Assembly: GCA_910588495.1 (NCBI GenBank)
Contig: CAJUPU010000001.1
Span: 62,001 to 126,000, forward strand
DNA from: an uncultured Oscillospiraceae bacterium
GTDB lineage: Bacteria; Bacillota; Clostridia; Oscillospirales; Oscillospiraceae
Direction of reading: 5' to 3'
DNA length: 64,000 nt
The notes beneath the pieces were generated by a model, which saw nothing but the letters and a program-made list of their open reading frames with translations, was not told the origin of the DNA and did no database searches. A program made the translations under genes and the position numbers. Positions 7,909-16,381 of this stretch are shown here, in pieces (the first letter of the stretch is position 1; every line of letters starts with the position of its first letter).

Positions 7909-8973
7909 TCACGCGCCCGCCCGGCTCTCCTTCTTTTTGCGCAGCCCGCCCACCTTGGCGATGAGGGCAGGGCTGTTGGCCAGGGCCCGGGCCACGACCA
8001 CCACCACCAGCAGCACGCCGATGGGGATGTCCAGATACTGCTTGTTGATGCCGAAGCACAGGGGCATACCGAAGCGCAGCAGGGTGATGGCCACCGCCGC
8101 CAGGGCGGTGCCGATGACGGAGCCCTTGCCGCCGGTGGACAGCGTCCCGCCCAGCACGCAGGCGGTGATGATGGTCATGGTGGCGCTGCCGCCCAGATCG
8201 GACTTGGCGGTGCCCAGCTGAGAGGTCATGATCACCCCCACGATGCCCGCCGCCAGGGCGCTGAGCATGTAGGTGGACATGACGATCCAGCGGCTGTTGA
8301 CGCCGGAGTACTCCGCCGCCGCCGGGTTGACCCCCACCAGGAACACCTTCCGGCCGTACTTGCTCCGGTGGAGCAGCAGATATGCCGCCGCCAGCAGCAC
8401 CAGGAAGATGATGATCTGGAGCGGGATCAGGCCGAACACCTTGATCTTGGTCAGGGCCTTGAAGTCATCGGGGAACCCGCTGATGCCCTTATACGCCTCG
8501 GTGCTGGACAGGGTGGACACCAGCAGGGCCAAGCCCGTGTACAAGAAGCTGCCGCCCAGGGTGACCACCATGGCCTGCACGCCGCAGTAGGCCACGAAAA
8601 AGCCGCTGATGGCCCCGCAGGCCACGGAAACGGCCACCGCCAGCAGGGAGGCTACCCAGATGTTGAAGCCGAAATCCTGCCAGGCCACGCCGATGATGAT
8701 GGAGGTGAGGCCCACGATGGCGCAGGACTGGATGTCGATGCCGCCGGTGATCATCACGAAGGTGACGAAGATGGAGACATACCAGAAGGTCAGATCTCCG
8801 TTGGCGGAGGCGAAGATCCGGGGCAGGGAGCGAAATTTCTCGTTGGCCATGCTGAACACACCGCACTCCACGGCGATGAGCGCCAGCAGAAACAGGTTCC
8901 AGCGAAAATTGGGGCCGTTCCACAGGCGGCGCAGGCCGCCCTGACCGCCCAGCTTTACCTTGGGCTCGCTCAT
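7909..8973 (-). CDS. lsrD: LsrD-like AI-2 ABC permease
   Basis: 354 residues with about nine hydrophobic segments in the RbsC/LsrD branch of sugar permeases (BPD_transp_2). Visible marks are MITGGIDIQSCAIVGLTS in the third helix region, VTLGGSFLYTGLALLV and the EAA-like loop ACVLGGTLSTGGKGSVIGTALA that docks on the ATPase. The start overlaps the lsrC stop by four bases (ATGA). It forms the membrane channel together with LsrC. The tail LRKKKESRAGA is basic and cytoplasmic. Confidence 0.88.
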   Translation of the reverse strand: MSEPKVKLGGQGGLRRLWNGPNFRWNLFLLALIAVECGVFSMANEKFRSLPRIFASANGDLTFWYVSIFVTFVMITGGIDIQSCAIVGLTSIIIGVAWQDFGFNIWVASLLAVAVSVACGAISGFFVAYCGVQAMVVTLGGSFLYTGLALLVSTLSSTEAYKGISGFPDDFKALTKIKVFGLIPLQIIIFLVLLAAAYLLLHRSKYGRKVFLVGVNPAAAEYSGVNSRWIVMSTYMLSALAAGIVGVIMTSQLGTAKSDLGGSATMTIITACVLGGTLSTGGKGSVIGTALAAVAITLLRFGMPLCFGINKQYLDIPIGVLLVVVVVARALANSPALIAKVGGLRKKKESRAGA

Positions 8974-9989
8974 TGCTCTGCCGCCTCCTTTCCACCGGGG
9001 GCCGCCGAGGTGCGGGCGGCCAGGCGGGCGTGGCGGTTGTTCACCGCCGCCCGGCGCTGCATCAGCGCGTCCAGCACCACGATGGTGATGAGGATCACGC
9101 CGGTGATGGCGTTATCGTAGTTGGAGGGGAACTCCATGAACACCAGCAGATAGCTGATGGAGGCCATGATAACCGCGCCGATGCCCGCGCCGATCACCGA
9201 CCCCACGCCGCCGGACAGGCTGATCCCGCCCAGCACGCAGGCGGCCACCGCCTTCATCTCATAGCCGTTGCCGCTCAGGGAGGTGACGATGCCGATGCGG
9301 CTGGCAAAGATGATGCCGGCCACGGCGCTGAGCACGGCGCAGATCAGATAGGCCATCACCTTGGTGCGGGTGGCGGGGATGCCCACCAGCTCCGCGCCCC
9401 CGGCGTTGTCGCCCACGGCGATGAACCAACGCCCCCGCTTCGTGCGGGTGAGCAGATAGTGGATGCCCACGGTCAGCGCCACCGCGCAGCAGTAGTAGAT
9501 GGTGAAGCTGCCGATCAGGTTCATGGACGAGATGTCCTTGAACTCCTTGGGCAGGCTGTTCACCTGCTCCACCCCCACCTGTAAGTACATCAGCCCCCGG
9601 AGGATGCCGTTGGTGCCCAGCGTGAAGATCAGGGAGGGGATCTTCATGATGGCCACGCCCCAGCCGTTGACCAGGCCCACCACCAGGCCGATGAGGATGG
9701 CGGCGGCGAAGGCCAGGAACCAGTTGGAGCCGTTCTGGATCATGGTCCCCGCCACGGCGGCGGACAGGCCCATGGTGGAGCCCACCGACACGTCGATCTC
9801 ACCGATGAAGATGGCGAAGGCCATGCCCACGGCGATGAGGGTATACACCACGGAGGAGTTGAAGCAGGCGCTGATGTTGTCCAGCGTCAGGAAACTCGGG
9901 TTGATGACGCCCACGATGAGGAACAGGCCCACCAGGAACAGGAAGCTGGTGAACTCCCGGGCTTTGAAGAATTTCTTTACCGCGGTCAT
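8970..9989 (-). CDS. lsrC: LsrC-like AI-2 ABC permease
   Basis: 339 residues, same family as the next gene. Helices begin at about residue 14. IFIGEIDVSVGSTMGLSAAVAG, IFTLGTNGILRGLMYL and the docking loop ACVLGGISLSGGVGSVIGAGIG are typical of RbsC-type permeases. It overlaps the lsrA stop and the lsrD start by four bases each, so lsrA-C-D are translationally coupled. The assignment to LsrC rather than another sugar permease rests on the gene order and the clear LsrB, F, K and R neighbours. Confidence 0.88.
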   Translation of the reverse strand: MTAVKKFFKAREFTSFLFLVGLFLIVGVINPSFLTLDNISACFNSSVVYTLIAVGMAFAIFIGEIDVSVGSTMGLSAAVAGTMIQNGSNWFLAFAAAILIGLVVGLVNGWGVAIMKIPSLIFTLGTNGILRGLMYLQVGVEQVNSLPKEFKDISSMNLIGSFTIYYCCAVALTVGIHYLLTRTKRGRWFIAVGDNAGGAELVGIPATRTKVMAYLICAVLSAVAGIIFASRIGIVTSLSGNGYEMKAVAACVLGGISLSGGVGSVIGAGIGAVIMASISYLLVFMEFPSNYDNAITGVILITIVVLDALMQRRAAVNNRHARLAARTSAAPGGKEAAEQ

Positions 9990-11518
9990 GCCTCTTTCGC
10001 CTCCCGTTTCACGATGCCAAAGGCGGCGGCCGTGAGATTGTCCTGGTTGATGTCCGCCTTCTGGAACTCGGCGTTGATCCTGCCCTGGTACATGGTCACC
10101 ACCCGGTCGGCCAGCTCCTCCAGCTCCTCCATGTCGCTGGAGATGAGCAGGATGGACAGCCCCTGCTCCCGGAGCTGGTGGATGATGTGGTACACATCGC
10201 CCCGGGCGGCGGCGTCGATGCCCCGGGTTGGCTCATCCAAGATCACCAGGCCGGGGTCGGTGGCCAGGGAGCGGCCGATGACGATCTTCTGCTGGTTGCC
10301 GCCGGACAGGCTGCCCGCCAGCTGATCGTGGCCGGTGACCTTGGTGCGGAAATTCTTCACATACTTCTCGGTGATATCATACTCCGCCCTGCGGTCGATC
10401 AGCACCCTGCCCAGCGCGCCCCCGAAAAGGCTGGCGCTGGTGGTGTTGGCGGACACGTCGCAGATCTTGAACAGGCCGTTGAGGTGCCGGTCCTCCGGCA
10501 CATAGTTGAGCCCCGCCGCGATGACATGCCGGGTCTTTTTGCCGGTGATGTCCTTTCCATTGAGGACCGCCCTGCCGCCCAGCACCTTGTCCATGCCGAA
10601 GATGGTGGTGGCCATCTCGGTGCGCCCCGCGCCCACCACTCCGGCCACACCCAGGATCTCCCCGGGCCAGACCTTCAGGCTCACATCGGAGAAGCCGTAG
10701 CCGCTGAACCCGTCCAGCTCAAAGACCGGCTCGGCCCCATAGTCCACAGTGGAGCCGGAGGCCCCGCGGGCCTGGGTGTGGTCCGCCGCGTTGGGCGGGA
10801 GCAGCCCCTTCACCAGATCCTCCCGGGTGAAGTCGGCCACCGGGCCCTGGATGGTGATGGCGCCGTCCCGCATGATGGCCACGTGGGTGGCGATGTCGAA
10901 CACCTCCGCCAGGCGGTGGGTGATATAGACGATGCCGATGCCCTTCTCCCGCAGGTCCCGCACCACTTTGAACAGGCTCTTCACCTCGTCGAAGGTGAGG
11001 GCGGAGGTGGGTTCGTCCAGGATGAGCAGCCTCGCGTGGCGCAGGATGCCCCGGAGGATCTCCACCAGCTGCTGCTCGGCGATGGACAGGCTGCCGGCCT
11101 TCCGGCTCAGGTCCAGATCCCAGCCGATCTCCGCCATGGTGTCCACCAGCTCCCGGTGCAGCTCCGCTTTGCCCCGGTCGAAGCCGATGATGATATTCTC
11201 CTCCACGCTCATATTAGGGAAGAGCAGGGGCTCCTGGGGCACCATGTAGATCCCCCGGGCCAGGGCGTCGGAAGGCCGGTTGAGGGCCACCGCCTGGCCG
11301 TCCATGGACAGATCGCCGCTGTCGTGGCTGTAGATGCCCATGATGATCTTCATCAGGGTGGACTTGCCCGCGCCGTTGCCGCCGATCAGGGCCAGAACCT
11401 CGCCGGGCATGATATCCAGGTCGATGCCCTTGAGCACGGCGTTCAGGCCGAAGGACTTATAGATGCCGCGCACCGAAAGCAGGGGAACGCTGTTCCCCGC
11501 GTTTTGGTTGGCTTCCAT
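9986..11518 (-). CDS. lsrA: LsrA-like ABC transporter ATPase (two nucleotide-binding domains)
   Basis: 510 residues from the ATG at 11518 with GGGGGAG upstream; the longer frame to 11551 lacks a ribosome site. Two ABC domains in tandem, as in RbsA/LsrA. The first has Walker A GGNGAGKST, signature LSIAEQQLVEI and Walker B LLILDEPTSALTF. The second has the degenerate Walker A GVVGAGRTEM normal for this class, signature LSGGNQQKIVIGRSL and VILDEPTRGID. It powers AI-2 uptake through LsrCD. It is first in the operon and reads from a strong promoter at 11588-11616. Confidence 0.92.
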   Translation of the reverse strand: MEANQNAGNSVPLLSVRGIYKSFGLNAVLKGIDLDIMPGEVLALIGGNGAGKSTLMKIIMGIYSHDSGDLSMDGQAVALNRPSDALARGIYMVPQEPLLFPNMSVEENIIIGFDRGKAELHRELVDTMAEIGWDLDLSRKAGSLSIAEQQLVEILRGILRHARLLILDEPTSALTFDEVKSLFKVVRDLREKGIGIVYITHRLAEVFDIATHVAIMRDGAITIQGPVADFTREDLVKGLLPPNAADHTQARGASGSTVDYGAEPVFELDGFSGYGFSDVSLKVWPGEILGVAGVVGAGRTEMATTIFGMDKVLGGRAVLNGKDITGKKTRHVIAAGLNYVPEDRHLNGLFKICDVSANTTSASLFGGALGRVLIDRRAEYDITEKYVKNFRTKVTGHDQLAGSLSGGNQQKIVIGRSLATDPGLVILDEPTRGIDAAARGDVYHIIHQLREQGLSILLISSDMEELEELADRVVTMYQGRINAEFQKADINQDNLTAAAFGIVKREAKEA

Positions 11519-11583
11519 TCGAACTCCCCCATTCCTCTTGTCGCGATGCACAAATGTCCTGAGAAATCAGCTTTTGCGCTTTG

Positions 11584-11596
11584 CCTTATCATAAGG
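11584..11596. promoter_or_regulatory. Candidate LsrR operator
   Basis: Perfect 13-bp palindrome CCTTAT-C-ATAAGG that covers the lsrA -10. A repressor there would block polymerase. Assignment to LsrR is inferred from position. Confidence 0.45.
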
Positions 11597-11616
11597 TTTT
11601 TTCCCGCATTTGTCAA
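11588..11616 (-). promoter_or_regulatory. lsrACDBF promoter
   Basis: On the minus strand TTGACA (11616-11611), 17-base spacer, TATGAT (11593-11588), about 70 bases before the lsrA start. Near-consensus sigma-A promoter. Confidence 0.85.
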
Positions 11617-11782
11617 CAGGAGAGCGCCGATTCCCCTCTGAATTTTTTGGCAATTTTCGTCGAAAAAACCTTGGTCCCCAGTTGTAAAACCACGCTTTTT
11701 GTCAGGGATGTACAAGAACGACCTCTCTTTTTTGGCGGTTTCCACGATTTTGAGGAAATCAGCGGAATTCTTCCCCAACCAT

Positions 11783-11812
11783 TTGACAGTGGGCGCGGGC
11801 CGGTGCTATACT
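11783..11812 (+). promoter_or_regulatory. lsrRK-cupin promoter
   Basis: TTGACA at 11783-11788, 18-base spacer, TATACT at 11807-11812, followed by a ~60-base leader to the lsrR ATG. Confidence 0.85.
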
Positions 11813-11870
11813 ATTGGTGCAAGACATTTGCCGGGGAGAAAAACTTTTGTCGGGTTTTGGAGCGGGTGAA

Positions 11871-12818
11871 ATGGACGAGAGGATCGACAGGCTCAACAAG
11901 GCCGATTATGAGCACCGGCTGATGATCAAGGCGGTGTGGTACTATTATATCGAGAACTACACCCAGCAGAACATCTCCCGCCTGCTGGGGGTGAGCCGCT
12001 CCAAGGTCATCGCCCTGCTGGAGCGCGCCCGCCAGTCTGGGCTCATCCAGTTCAACGTCCAGCAGGACAGCGGCCGCCGGATGGAGATGGAACGGGAGCT
12101 GCTGGCCCGCTACGGCCTGCGGGACGCCTTCATCGTCCCCGGCGCCTCCACCCTGCCAAACCCCAACGAGAGCATCGCCCAGGCCGCCGCCATGTACATC
12201 CTGCGCCGGGCGGCGGATAACGCCTTCATCAACATGGGCTACGGCGACACCACCATCCGCATCCTCAACCACCTGGCCACCGCCGCCCAGGTCCCCCTGA
12301 ACGTGGTGAGCCTGGCGGGGGGCGTGAACTACTACCTGCCCAACATGAATTCCAATGTGTTCAACGCCCGGCTCTACCTCATCCCCTCCCCCCTGCTGCT
12401 GTCCGGCGCGGATCTGCGCAACTCCCTGCGGCGGGAGCCGGACGTGGAGGAGATCTTCCGCATGATCCCCCTGTCCAGCATGAGCGTGGTGGGCATCGGG
12501 TGTCTGAACGACCGGGCCACCATCGTGAAAAACGGGATCCTCAATCAGAACGACTTCACCTTCCTCAAGATGCAGGGGGCGGTGGGCGACGTGCTCAGCC
12601 ATTTTCTGGACAAGAACGGGCAGGTGGTCTCCCACGACCTGGAGGGGCGGCTGATGAGCACCCCCATGGAACAGCTCAAGACCCTGGACAATGTGATCGG
12701 CGCGGCGGGAGGGGCGGACAAGGCGGAGGCCATCCTGGCCGTCCTCCGGGGGGGCTATCTGGACGTGCTCATCACCGATGAGGACACCGCCCAGCTGCTG
12801 CTGGAGGCGGAGCCCTGA
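11871..12818 (+). CDS. lsrR: LsrR-like transcriptional regulator (SorC/DeoR family)
   Basis: 315 residues from the ATG at 11871 with GGAGCGGGTGA upstream; E. coli LsrR is 317. An HTH lies at about residues 25-50 (YTQQNISRLLGVSRSKVIALLERA). A sugar-binding SorC domain fills the rest, with INMGYGDTTIRILNHL, VVSLAGGVN and VVGIGCLNDRATIVKNG. In enterobacteria LsrR represses lsr until phospho-AI-2 binds. Divergence from lsrA and linkage to lsrK support the same role here. It probably controls its own promoter too. Confidence 0.9.
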   Translation: MDERIDRLNKADYEHRLMIKAVWYYYIENYTQQNISRLLGVSRSKVIALLERARQSGLIQFNVQQDSGRRMEMERELLARYGLRDAFIVPGASTLPNPNESIAQAAAMYILRRAADNAFINMGYGDTTIRILNHLATAAQVPLNVVSLAGGVNYYLPNMNSNVFNARLYLIPSPLLLSGADLRNSLRREPDVEEIFRMIPLSSMSVVGIGCLNDRATIVKNGILNQNDFTFLKMQGAVGDVLSHFLDKNGQVVSHDLEGRLMSTPMEQLKTLDNVIGAAGGADKAEAILAVLRGGYLDVLITDEDTAQLLLEAEP

Positions 12819-12869
12819 CAACACACCGGGAACAAACCAATTTTCAATATATCGATAGGAGGTATCCCC

Positions 12870-14432
12870 ATGGCGAAATATTTGATGGCGGTGGACGCGG
12901 GCACCGGCAGCGTCCGGGCCGTGGTCTTTTCCCTGGACGGGGAGCAGGTGGGCTGCGTCCAGCGGGAGTGGTCCCACCGGGAGGATCCCCGCTGGCCGGG
13001 CAGCATGGACTTCGACTGGGTCCACAACTGGGAGCTGGCCCGGGGCTGTATCCGGGGGGTGCTGGAGGAGACGGGCATCGATCCGGCGGATATCGCCGCC
13101 GTCTCCACCACCTGTATGCGGGAGGGCATCCTGCTCTATGACAAGGACGGCAATGAGATCTGGGCCTGCGCCAATGTAGACGCCCGCTCCGACGCCCAGG
13201 TGGGCCAGCTCAAGGAGCTGGACCCGGCTTTGGAGAAGGAAGTGTACTTAAAGTCCGGCCAGACCTACGCCCTGGGGGCCCTGCCCCGAATTTTGTGGGT
13301 GCGGGACAACCTGCCCCAGGTCTATGAAAAGACCGCCGCGGTGGGCATGTTCAACGACTGGCTCATCTATAAGCTCACCGGCAAACTGGCGGTGGAGCCC
13401 AGCAACGGCAGCACCACCGGCATCATGGACCTGCAATCCCGGGACTGGCTGCCGGAGATCGCCGCCAAGTGCGGCCTGCGCGCCGACATATTCCCCCCTG
13501 TGGTGGAGTGCGGCACCAGCTTCGCTCAGGTCAGCGCCCCCGGCGCTGCCGACACCGGCTTGCTGGAGGGCACCCCCGTGGTGGTGGGCGGCGGCGACTG
13601 CCAGCTGGGCACTTTGGGCGTGGGAGCCTATAAGGCCAACCAGGCCGCTGTGTTCGGGGGCAGCTTCTGGCAGTACGAGTTCAACACCGACTCGGGCAAG
13701 ACCGACCCCGGCTGCCGGGTCCGGGTGAACTGCGCCGCCCTGCCCGGCCTGTGGCAATACGAGGCCCTGGCTTTCAAGCCCGGGCTGGTGATGCGCTGGT
13801 TCCGGGACGGCTTCTGCCAGGCCGAGGCGGAGGAGGCCCGCCGCACCGGCCGGGACGCCTACGACCTGATGAACGAGAAGGCCAAGGACATCCCGGCGGG
13901 GTCTTACGGGATGCAGTGCTGCTTCAGCGACACCATGAACTTCATCGACTGGAAGCACGCCAGCCCCACCTTCACCAATTTCCTGCTGGAGCCGGAGAAG
14001 TTCAACAAGTACACCTTCTACCGGGCCATCCTGGAGAACACCGCCCTGCTGGTACGCAGCCACATCGAGCTGGTAAAGGAGGCCACCGGCCACGAGCCCG
14101 ATGAGCTGATTTTCGCCGGGGGCGCCGCCAAGAGCCCCCTGTGGAGCCAGATCGTGGCGGACGTGACGGGCAAGCCGGTAAAGGTGCCCGTGGTGAAGGA
14201 GGCCACCGCCCTGGGCGCCGCCATCCTGGCTGGCGTGGGCGTGGGGCTGTACGACAGCGTGGAGCAGGCGGTGGAGCGCACGGTGAAGTGGGACCGGCAG
14301 TTCCAGCCCGACCCGTCGGTGAAGGCGGTGTACGACCAGCTGTACGATGGCTGGAAGAAGCTCTACCCCGCCCAGCTGGCCCTGTGCGATGCGGGCGTCA
14401 CCCGGAACATGTGGATCGCCCCCGGCCTATGA
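12870..14432 (+). CDS. lsrK: Autoinducer-2 kinase LsrK
   Basis: 520 residues, FGGY carbohydrate kinase family, AGGAGG eight bases before the ATG. It matches E. coli LsrK along its length: YLMAVDAGTGSVRAVVF (phosphate loop), STTCMREGILLYD, WACANVDARSDAQV, GTPVVVGGGDCQLG, FAGGAAKSPLWSQIVADV and VVKEATALGAAILAG (adenosine site), and the shared ending LW/MWIAPGL. It phosphorylates DPD on entry and so traps AI-2 and makes the inducer of LsrR. It follows lsrR by 51 bases in the same unit. Confidence 0.95.
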   Translation: MAKYLMAVDAGTGSVRAVVFSLDGEQVGCVQREWSHREDPRWPGSMDFDWVHNWELARGCIRGVLEETGIDPADIAAVSTTCMREGILLYDKDGNEIWACANVDARSDAQVGQLKELDPALEKEVYLKSGQTYALGALPRILWVRDNLPQVYEKTAAVGMFNDWLIYKLTGKLAVEPSNGSTTGIMDLQSRDWLPEIAAKCGLRADIFPPVVECGTSFAQVSAPGAADTGLLEGTPVVVGGGDCQLGTLGVGAYKANQAAVFGGSFWQYEFNTDSGKTDPGCRVRVNCAALPGLWQYEALAFKPGLVMRWFRDGFCQAEAEEARRTGRDAYDLMNEKAKDIPAGSYGMQCCFSDTMNFIDWKHASPTFTNFLLEPEKFNKYTFYRAILENTALLVRSHIELVKEATGHEPDELIFAGGAAKSPLWSQIVADVTGKPVKVPVVKEATALGAAILAGVGVGLYDSVEQAVERTVKWDRQFQPDPSVKAVYDQLYDGWKKLYPAQLALCDAGVTRNMWIAPGL

Positions 14433-14465
14433 TGCGGCCGATCTTTGGATAGGAGGAGAAGAAGA

Positions 14466-14816
14466 ATGTTTATCGTCAACGAGAATGAGCGGGAATACCG
14501 CTTTGGGGAGAGCGGCCCCAAGTATTTGATGAAAGGCCCCCGGATGAATTTTGCCCTGGTGCGCTTCCGCCCCGGGGAGGATTTCCAGGCCCACTACCAC
14601 AACGTGATGGAGGAGGATTTCTTCATCCTGGAGGGCAAGGTGGACATCGTGGTGGACGGCGTCAAGCACGTGCTGGGCGTGGGCGATCTGATCCACATCG
14701 AGCCCGGCGAGGTCCACTACGTGAAAAACGCCTATGACGAGCCGGTGAAGATGGTGTCCACCCTGGCCCCCTATCAGGAGGTGGACAAGGTCAACGTAGA
14801 CAACCCGGTGTACTGA
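14466..14816 (+). CDS. Single-domain cupin, candidate LsrG replacement
   Basis: 116 residues from the ATG at 14466, AGGAGGAG just upstream. The first cupin motif is complete: G-x5-HYH-x4-E-x6-G at about residues 37-56 (GEDFQAHYHNVMEED). The second is G-x5-EPG-x2-H-x3-N at about 77-92, with Glu for the usual Pro. The three His and one Glu can hold a metal. It ends the lsrR-lsrK unit. LsrG, which isomerises phospho-DPD before LsrF acts, is absent from the window, so the cupin may do that step or open the sugar ring. This is inference; it has no LsrG-type (ABM) fold. Confidence 0.85.
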   Translation: MFIVNENEREYRFGESGPKYLMKGPRMNFALVRFRPGEDFQAHYHNVMEEDFFILEGKVDIVVDGVKHVLGVGDLIHIEPGEVHYVKNAYDEPVKMVSTLAPYQEVDKVNVDNPVY

Positions 14817-14860
14817 TCCGGGCGGCGGTCCCTCCCGCCACGGTCCCAGCCTGACGAGCC

Positions 14861-14892
14861 AAAAGGGCACGGCGTCTTGCCGTGCCCTTTTC
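14861..14892 (+). terminator. Terminator of lsrRK-cupin
   Basis: AAAAGGGCACGGC at 14861-14873 pairs perfectly with GCCGTGCCCTTTT at 14879-14891. The T-run is in the right arm. Confidence 0.9.
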
Positions 14893-14984
14893 GCATGAAA
14901 GGACCGGGGCATATCCACCCGGCGCGGAGAGGCCGCGGGGCATCCCCCGGCGGTATAGATCTGAAGCCGCGCCTCTCCGGCAGC

Positions 14985-15024
14985 GAAAAGCCCCCGGGAC
15001 CCTTGAAAAAGGGTCCTGGGGGCT
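14985..15024 (-). terminator. Terminator of eutH
   Basis: AGCCCCCGGGACCCTT (14989-15004) pairs with AAGGGTCCTGGGGGCT (15009-15024) with one mismatch around a four-base loop. On the minus strand TTTTCG follows. It lies 43 bases past the eutH stop. Confidence 0.85.
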
Positions 15025-15066
15025 CCCGTTTTGCTCCGGATTCCGTTATGTACGGTCAGACCGGCT

Positions 15067-16143
15067 CTATCCCGGCTCTCCCCGCTCCAGCCACAGGGCC
15101 AGCCCGGCCGCCGCCAGCGCCCCGCCCAGCTTCCCCGCCATCAGGGGAAGGAGCATCTCCGGCTCCACGCTGACCACAAAGCCCATGTGGGCGGCCAGCA
15201 GGCTGGCTCCGCTCACCAGGAACGCCCCCGCCGCCACCTTTTCCCGGCGGTCCATCTCTGGATACATGGACAGGGTGGGCAGGGGCGTCACCAGGCCGAC
15301 CAGCATCCCGCCCAAGCCTGTGGGCCCCAGTCCAACCCTGCCGCCCAGCCAACCCAGGGGACGGGCCAGCCCCCGGCACAGCAGATCGGCCAGCGGAAGG
15401 CTGCCCAGCATGACTATGCCGATGGAGGCCACCGTTGACATGGCCTCCCGGAGGGGCGCCATGCCCGCCACCGGGCACCAGCCCGTCAGCGCCTCCACCG
15501 CCGCCAGCACCAGCCCTGCGGTGACAGCGGCCTTGATCCCTCCCGCCAGCGCGCAAAAGCCCTCCACCATCCGCTCCGGGGCCCTGCGCAGTCCCAGAAA
15601 GAGGAGCAGGGCCAAAGTGAAGATCGGGATATTTTGGCGGATACAGGCCAGCGGCGTCAGGCCGGAGGCCAGCCCGCCCCCAATCAGCCCCACGGGCATG
15701 GCGGCCAGCCCCAGCATGACGCCCCGGGCGAACAGGGGCCGCTCATCCTTTGGGAGCATCCCCATGCCCACGGGGATCGTGAACACCAGGGTGCAGCCGA
15801 ACACCGATGACACCACCAGCCCGGCATAGCTGCCTATGAGAGGGTCGACCTCCAGCTCCTTCGCCAGCTGATAGCCCCCCATGTCGATGGCCAGCAGACT
15901 GCCGAACATGGCCGGGTCCACCCCCATCAGGCGGCACAGCGGCACCACCCCCCGGCCCAACGCATCCGCCAGCACCGGCGCCAGGCAGATCATCCCCGCC
16001 ATAGAAAGCGCCATCGGCCCCAGCAGCAGAAACCCCTTCTCAAACTGCTTTCCCAGGCCCATCCGGCCGCCCAGGATACGGTCCGCGCCGCCCAGCACCA
16101 CCCCCACCGCCATCGCGGCCGACAATATCCGGTCCAGCTCCAT
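15067..16143 (-). CDS. eutH: EutH-like ethanolamine transporter
   Basis: 358 residues from the ATG at 16143; the frame runs further up but there is no ribosome site there. About ten hydrophobic segments. EutH family marks: a first helix with VGVVLGGADRILGGRMGLG, GPMALSMAGMICLAPVL, LLAIDMGGYQLAKEL, CTLVFTIPVGMGML and VSGASLLAAHMGFVVSVEPEML. EutH brings ethanolamine into the cell when it is scarce. No eutABC or microcompartment gene is in the window, so it may serve a remote eut cluster or act alone. It has its own promoter and terminator. Confidence 0.88.
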   Translation of the reverse strand: MELDRILSAAMAVGVVLGGADRILGGRMGLGKQFEKGFLLLGPMALSMAGMICLAPVLADALGRGVVPLCRLMGVDPAMFGSLLAIDMGGYQLAKELEVDPLIGSYAGLVVSSVFGCTLVFTIPVGMGMLPKDERPLFARGVMLGLAAMPVGLIGGGLASGLTPLACIRQNIPIFTLALLLFLGLRRAPERMVEGFCALAGGIKAAVTAGLVLAAVEALTGWCPVAGMAPLREAMSTVASIGIVMLGSLPLADLLCRGLARPLGWLGGRVGLGPTGLGGMLVGLVTPLPTLSMYPEMDRREKVAAGAFLVSGASLLAAHMGFVVSVEPEMLLPLMAGKLGGALAAAGLALWLERGEPG

Positions 16144-16206
16144 GGCCGCAGCCCCCCTTCCCCGAGCAGGCGTCTGCCCGGCGCTCATATCTCTACAGCA
16201 AGGGCT

Positions 16207-16235
16207 ATTATAGCCCCGCGCCCTCAAAATTGCAA
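16207..16235 (-). promoter_or_regulatory. eutH promoter
   Basis: On the minus strand TTGCAA (16235-16230), 17-base spacer, TATAAT (16212-16207), about 64 bases before the eutH start. Confidence 0.75.
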
Positions 16236-16330
16236 GAAGAGCCCGCTGCCTCTCCGCAAAGTACGGGCGGCGATGGCCCCTCTCTTATTAGGGAGACCTC
16301 TTCCTGCCGCAGATCCAGATCTTTTGGGGG

Positions 16331-16359
16331 TTGACCGATTTGGTCAATGGCGGTATGGT
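16331..16359 (+). promoter_or_regulatory. Promoter and TetR operator of the ABC operon
   Basis: TTGACC at 16331-16336, 17-base spacer, TATGGT at 16354-16359. A perfect inverted repeat TTGACC-gattt-GGTCAA at 16331-16347 starts on the -35. This is the expected layout for repression by the TetR-type regulator encoded next. Confidence 0.75.
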
Positions 16360-16381
16360 GGATGGGAAAGGAGGACCTGCC

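Larger units (their letters stand above)
11519..11870. other. Divergent lsrA/lsrR control region
   Basis: 352 bases without a gene, clearly richer in A and T than its surroundings. It holds two outward-facing sigma-A promoters and a palindrome on the lsrA -10, listed separately. Between 11617 and 11782 no further symmetric site was found by eye, apart from T- and A-rich runs. LsrR-type regulators bind in such spaces, so this is probably the AI-2 switch. Confidence 0.7.

Noticed and set aside
14445..14816. TTG start giving an MDRRRRR leader on the cupin
   Set aside because: The extension is the translated ribosome site AGGAGGAGAAG; the ATG at 14466 is the real start.
14466..14816. Naming the cupin gene lsrG
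   Set aside because: LsrG belongs to the ABM fold; this protein has two cupin motifs, so only a functional replacement can be proposed.
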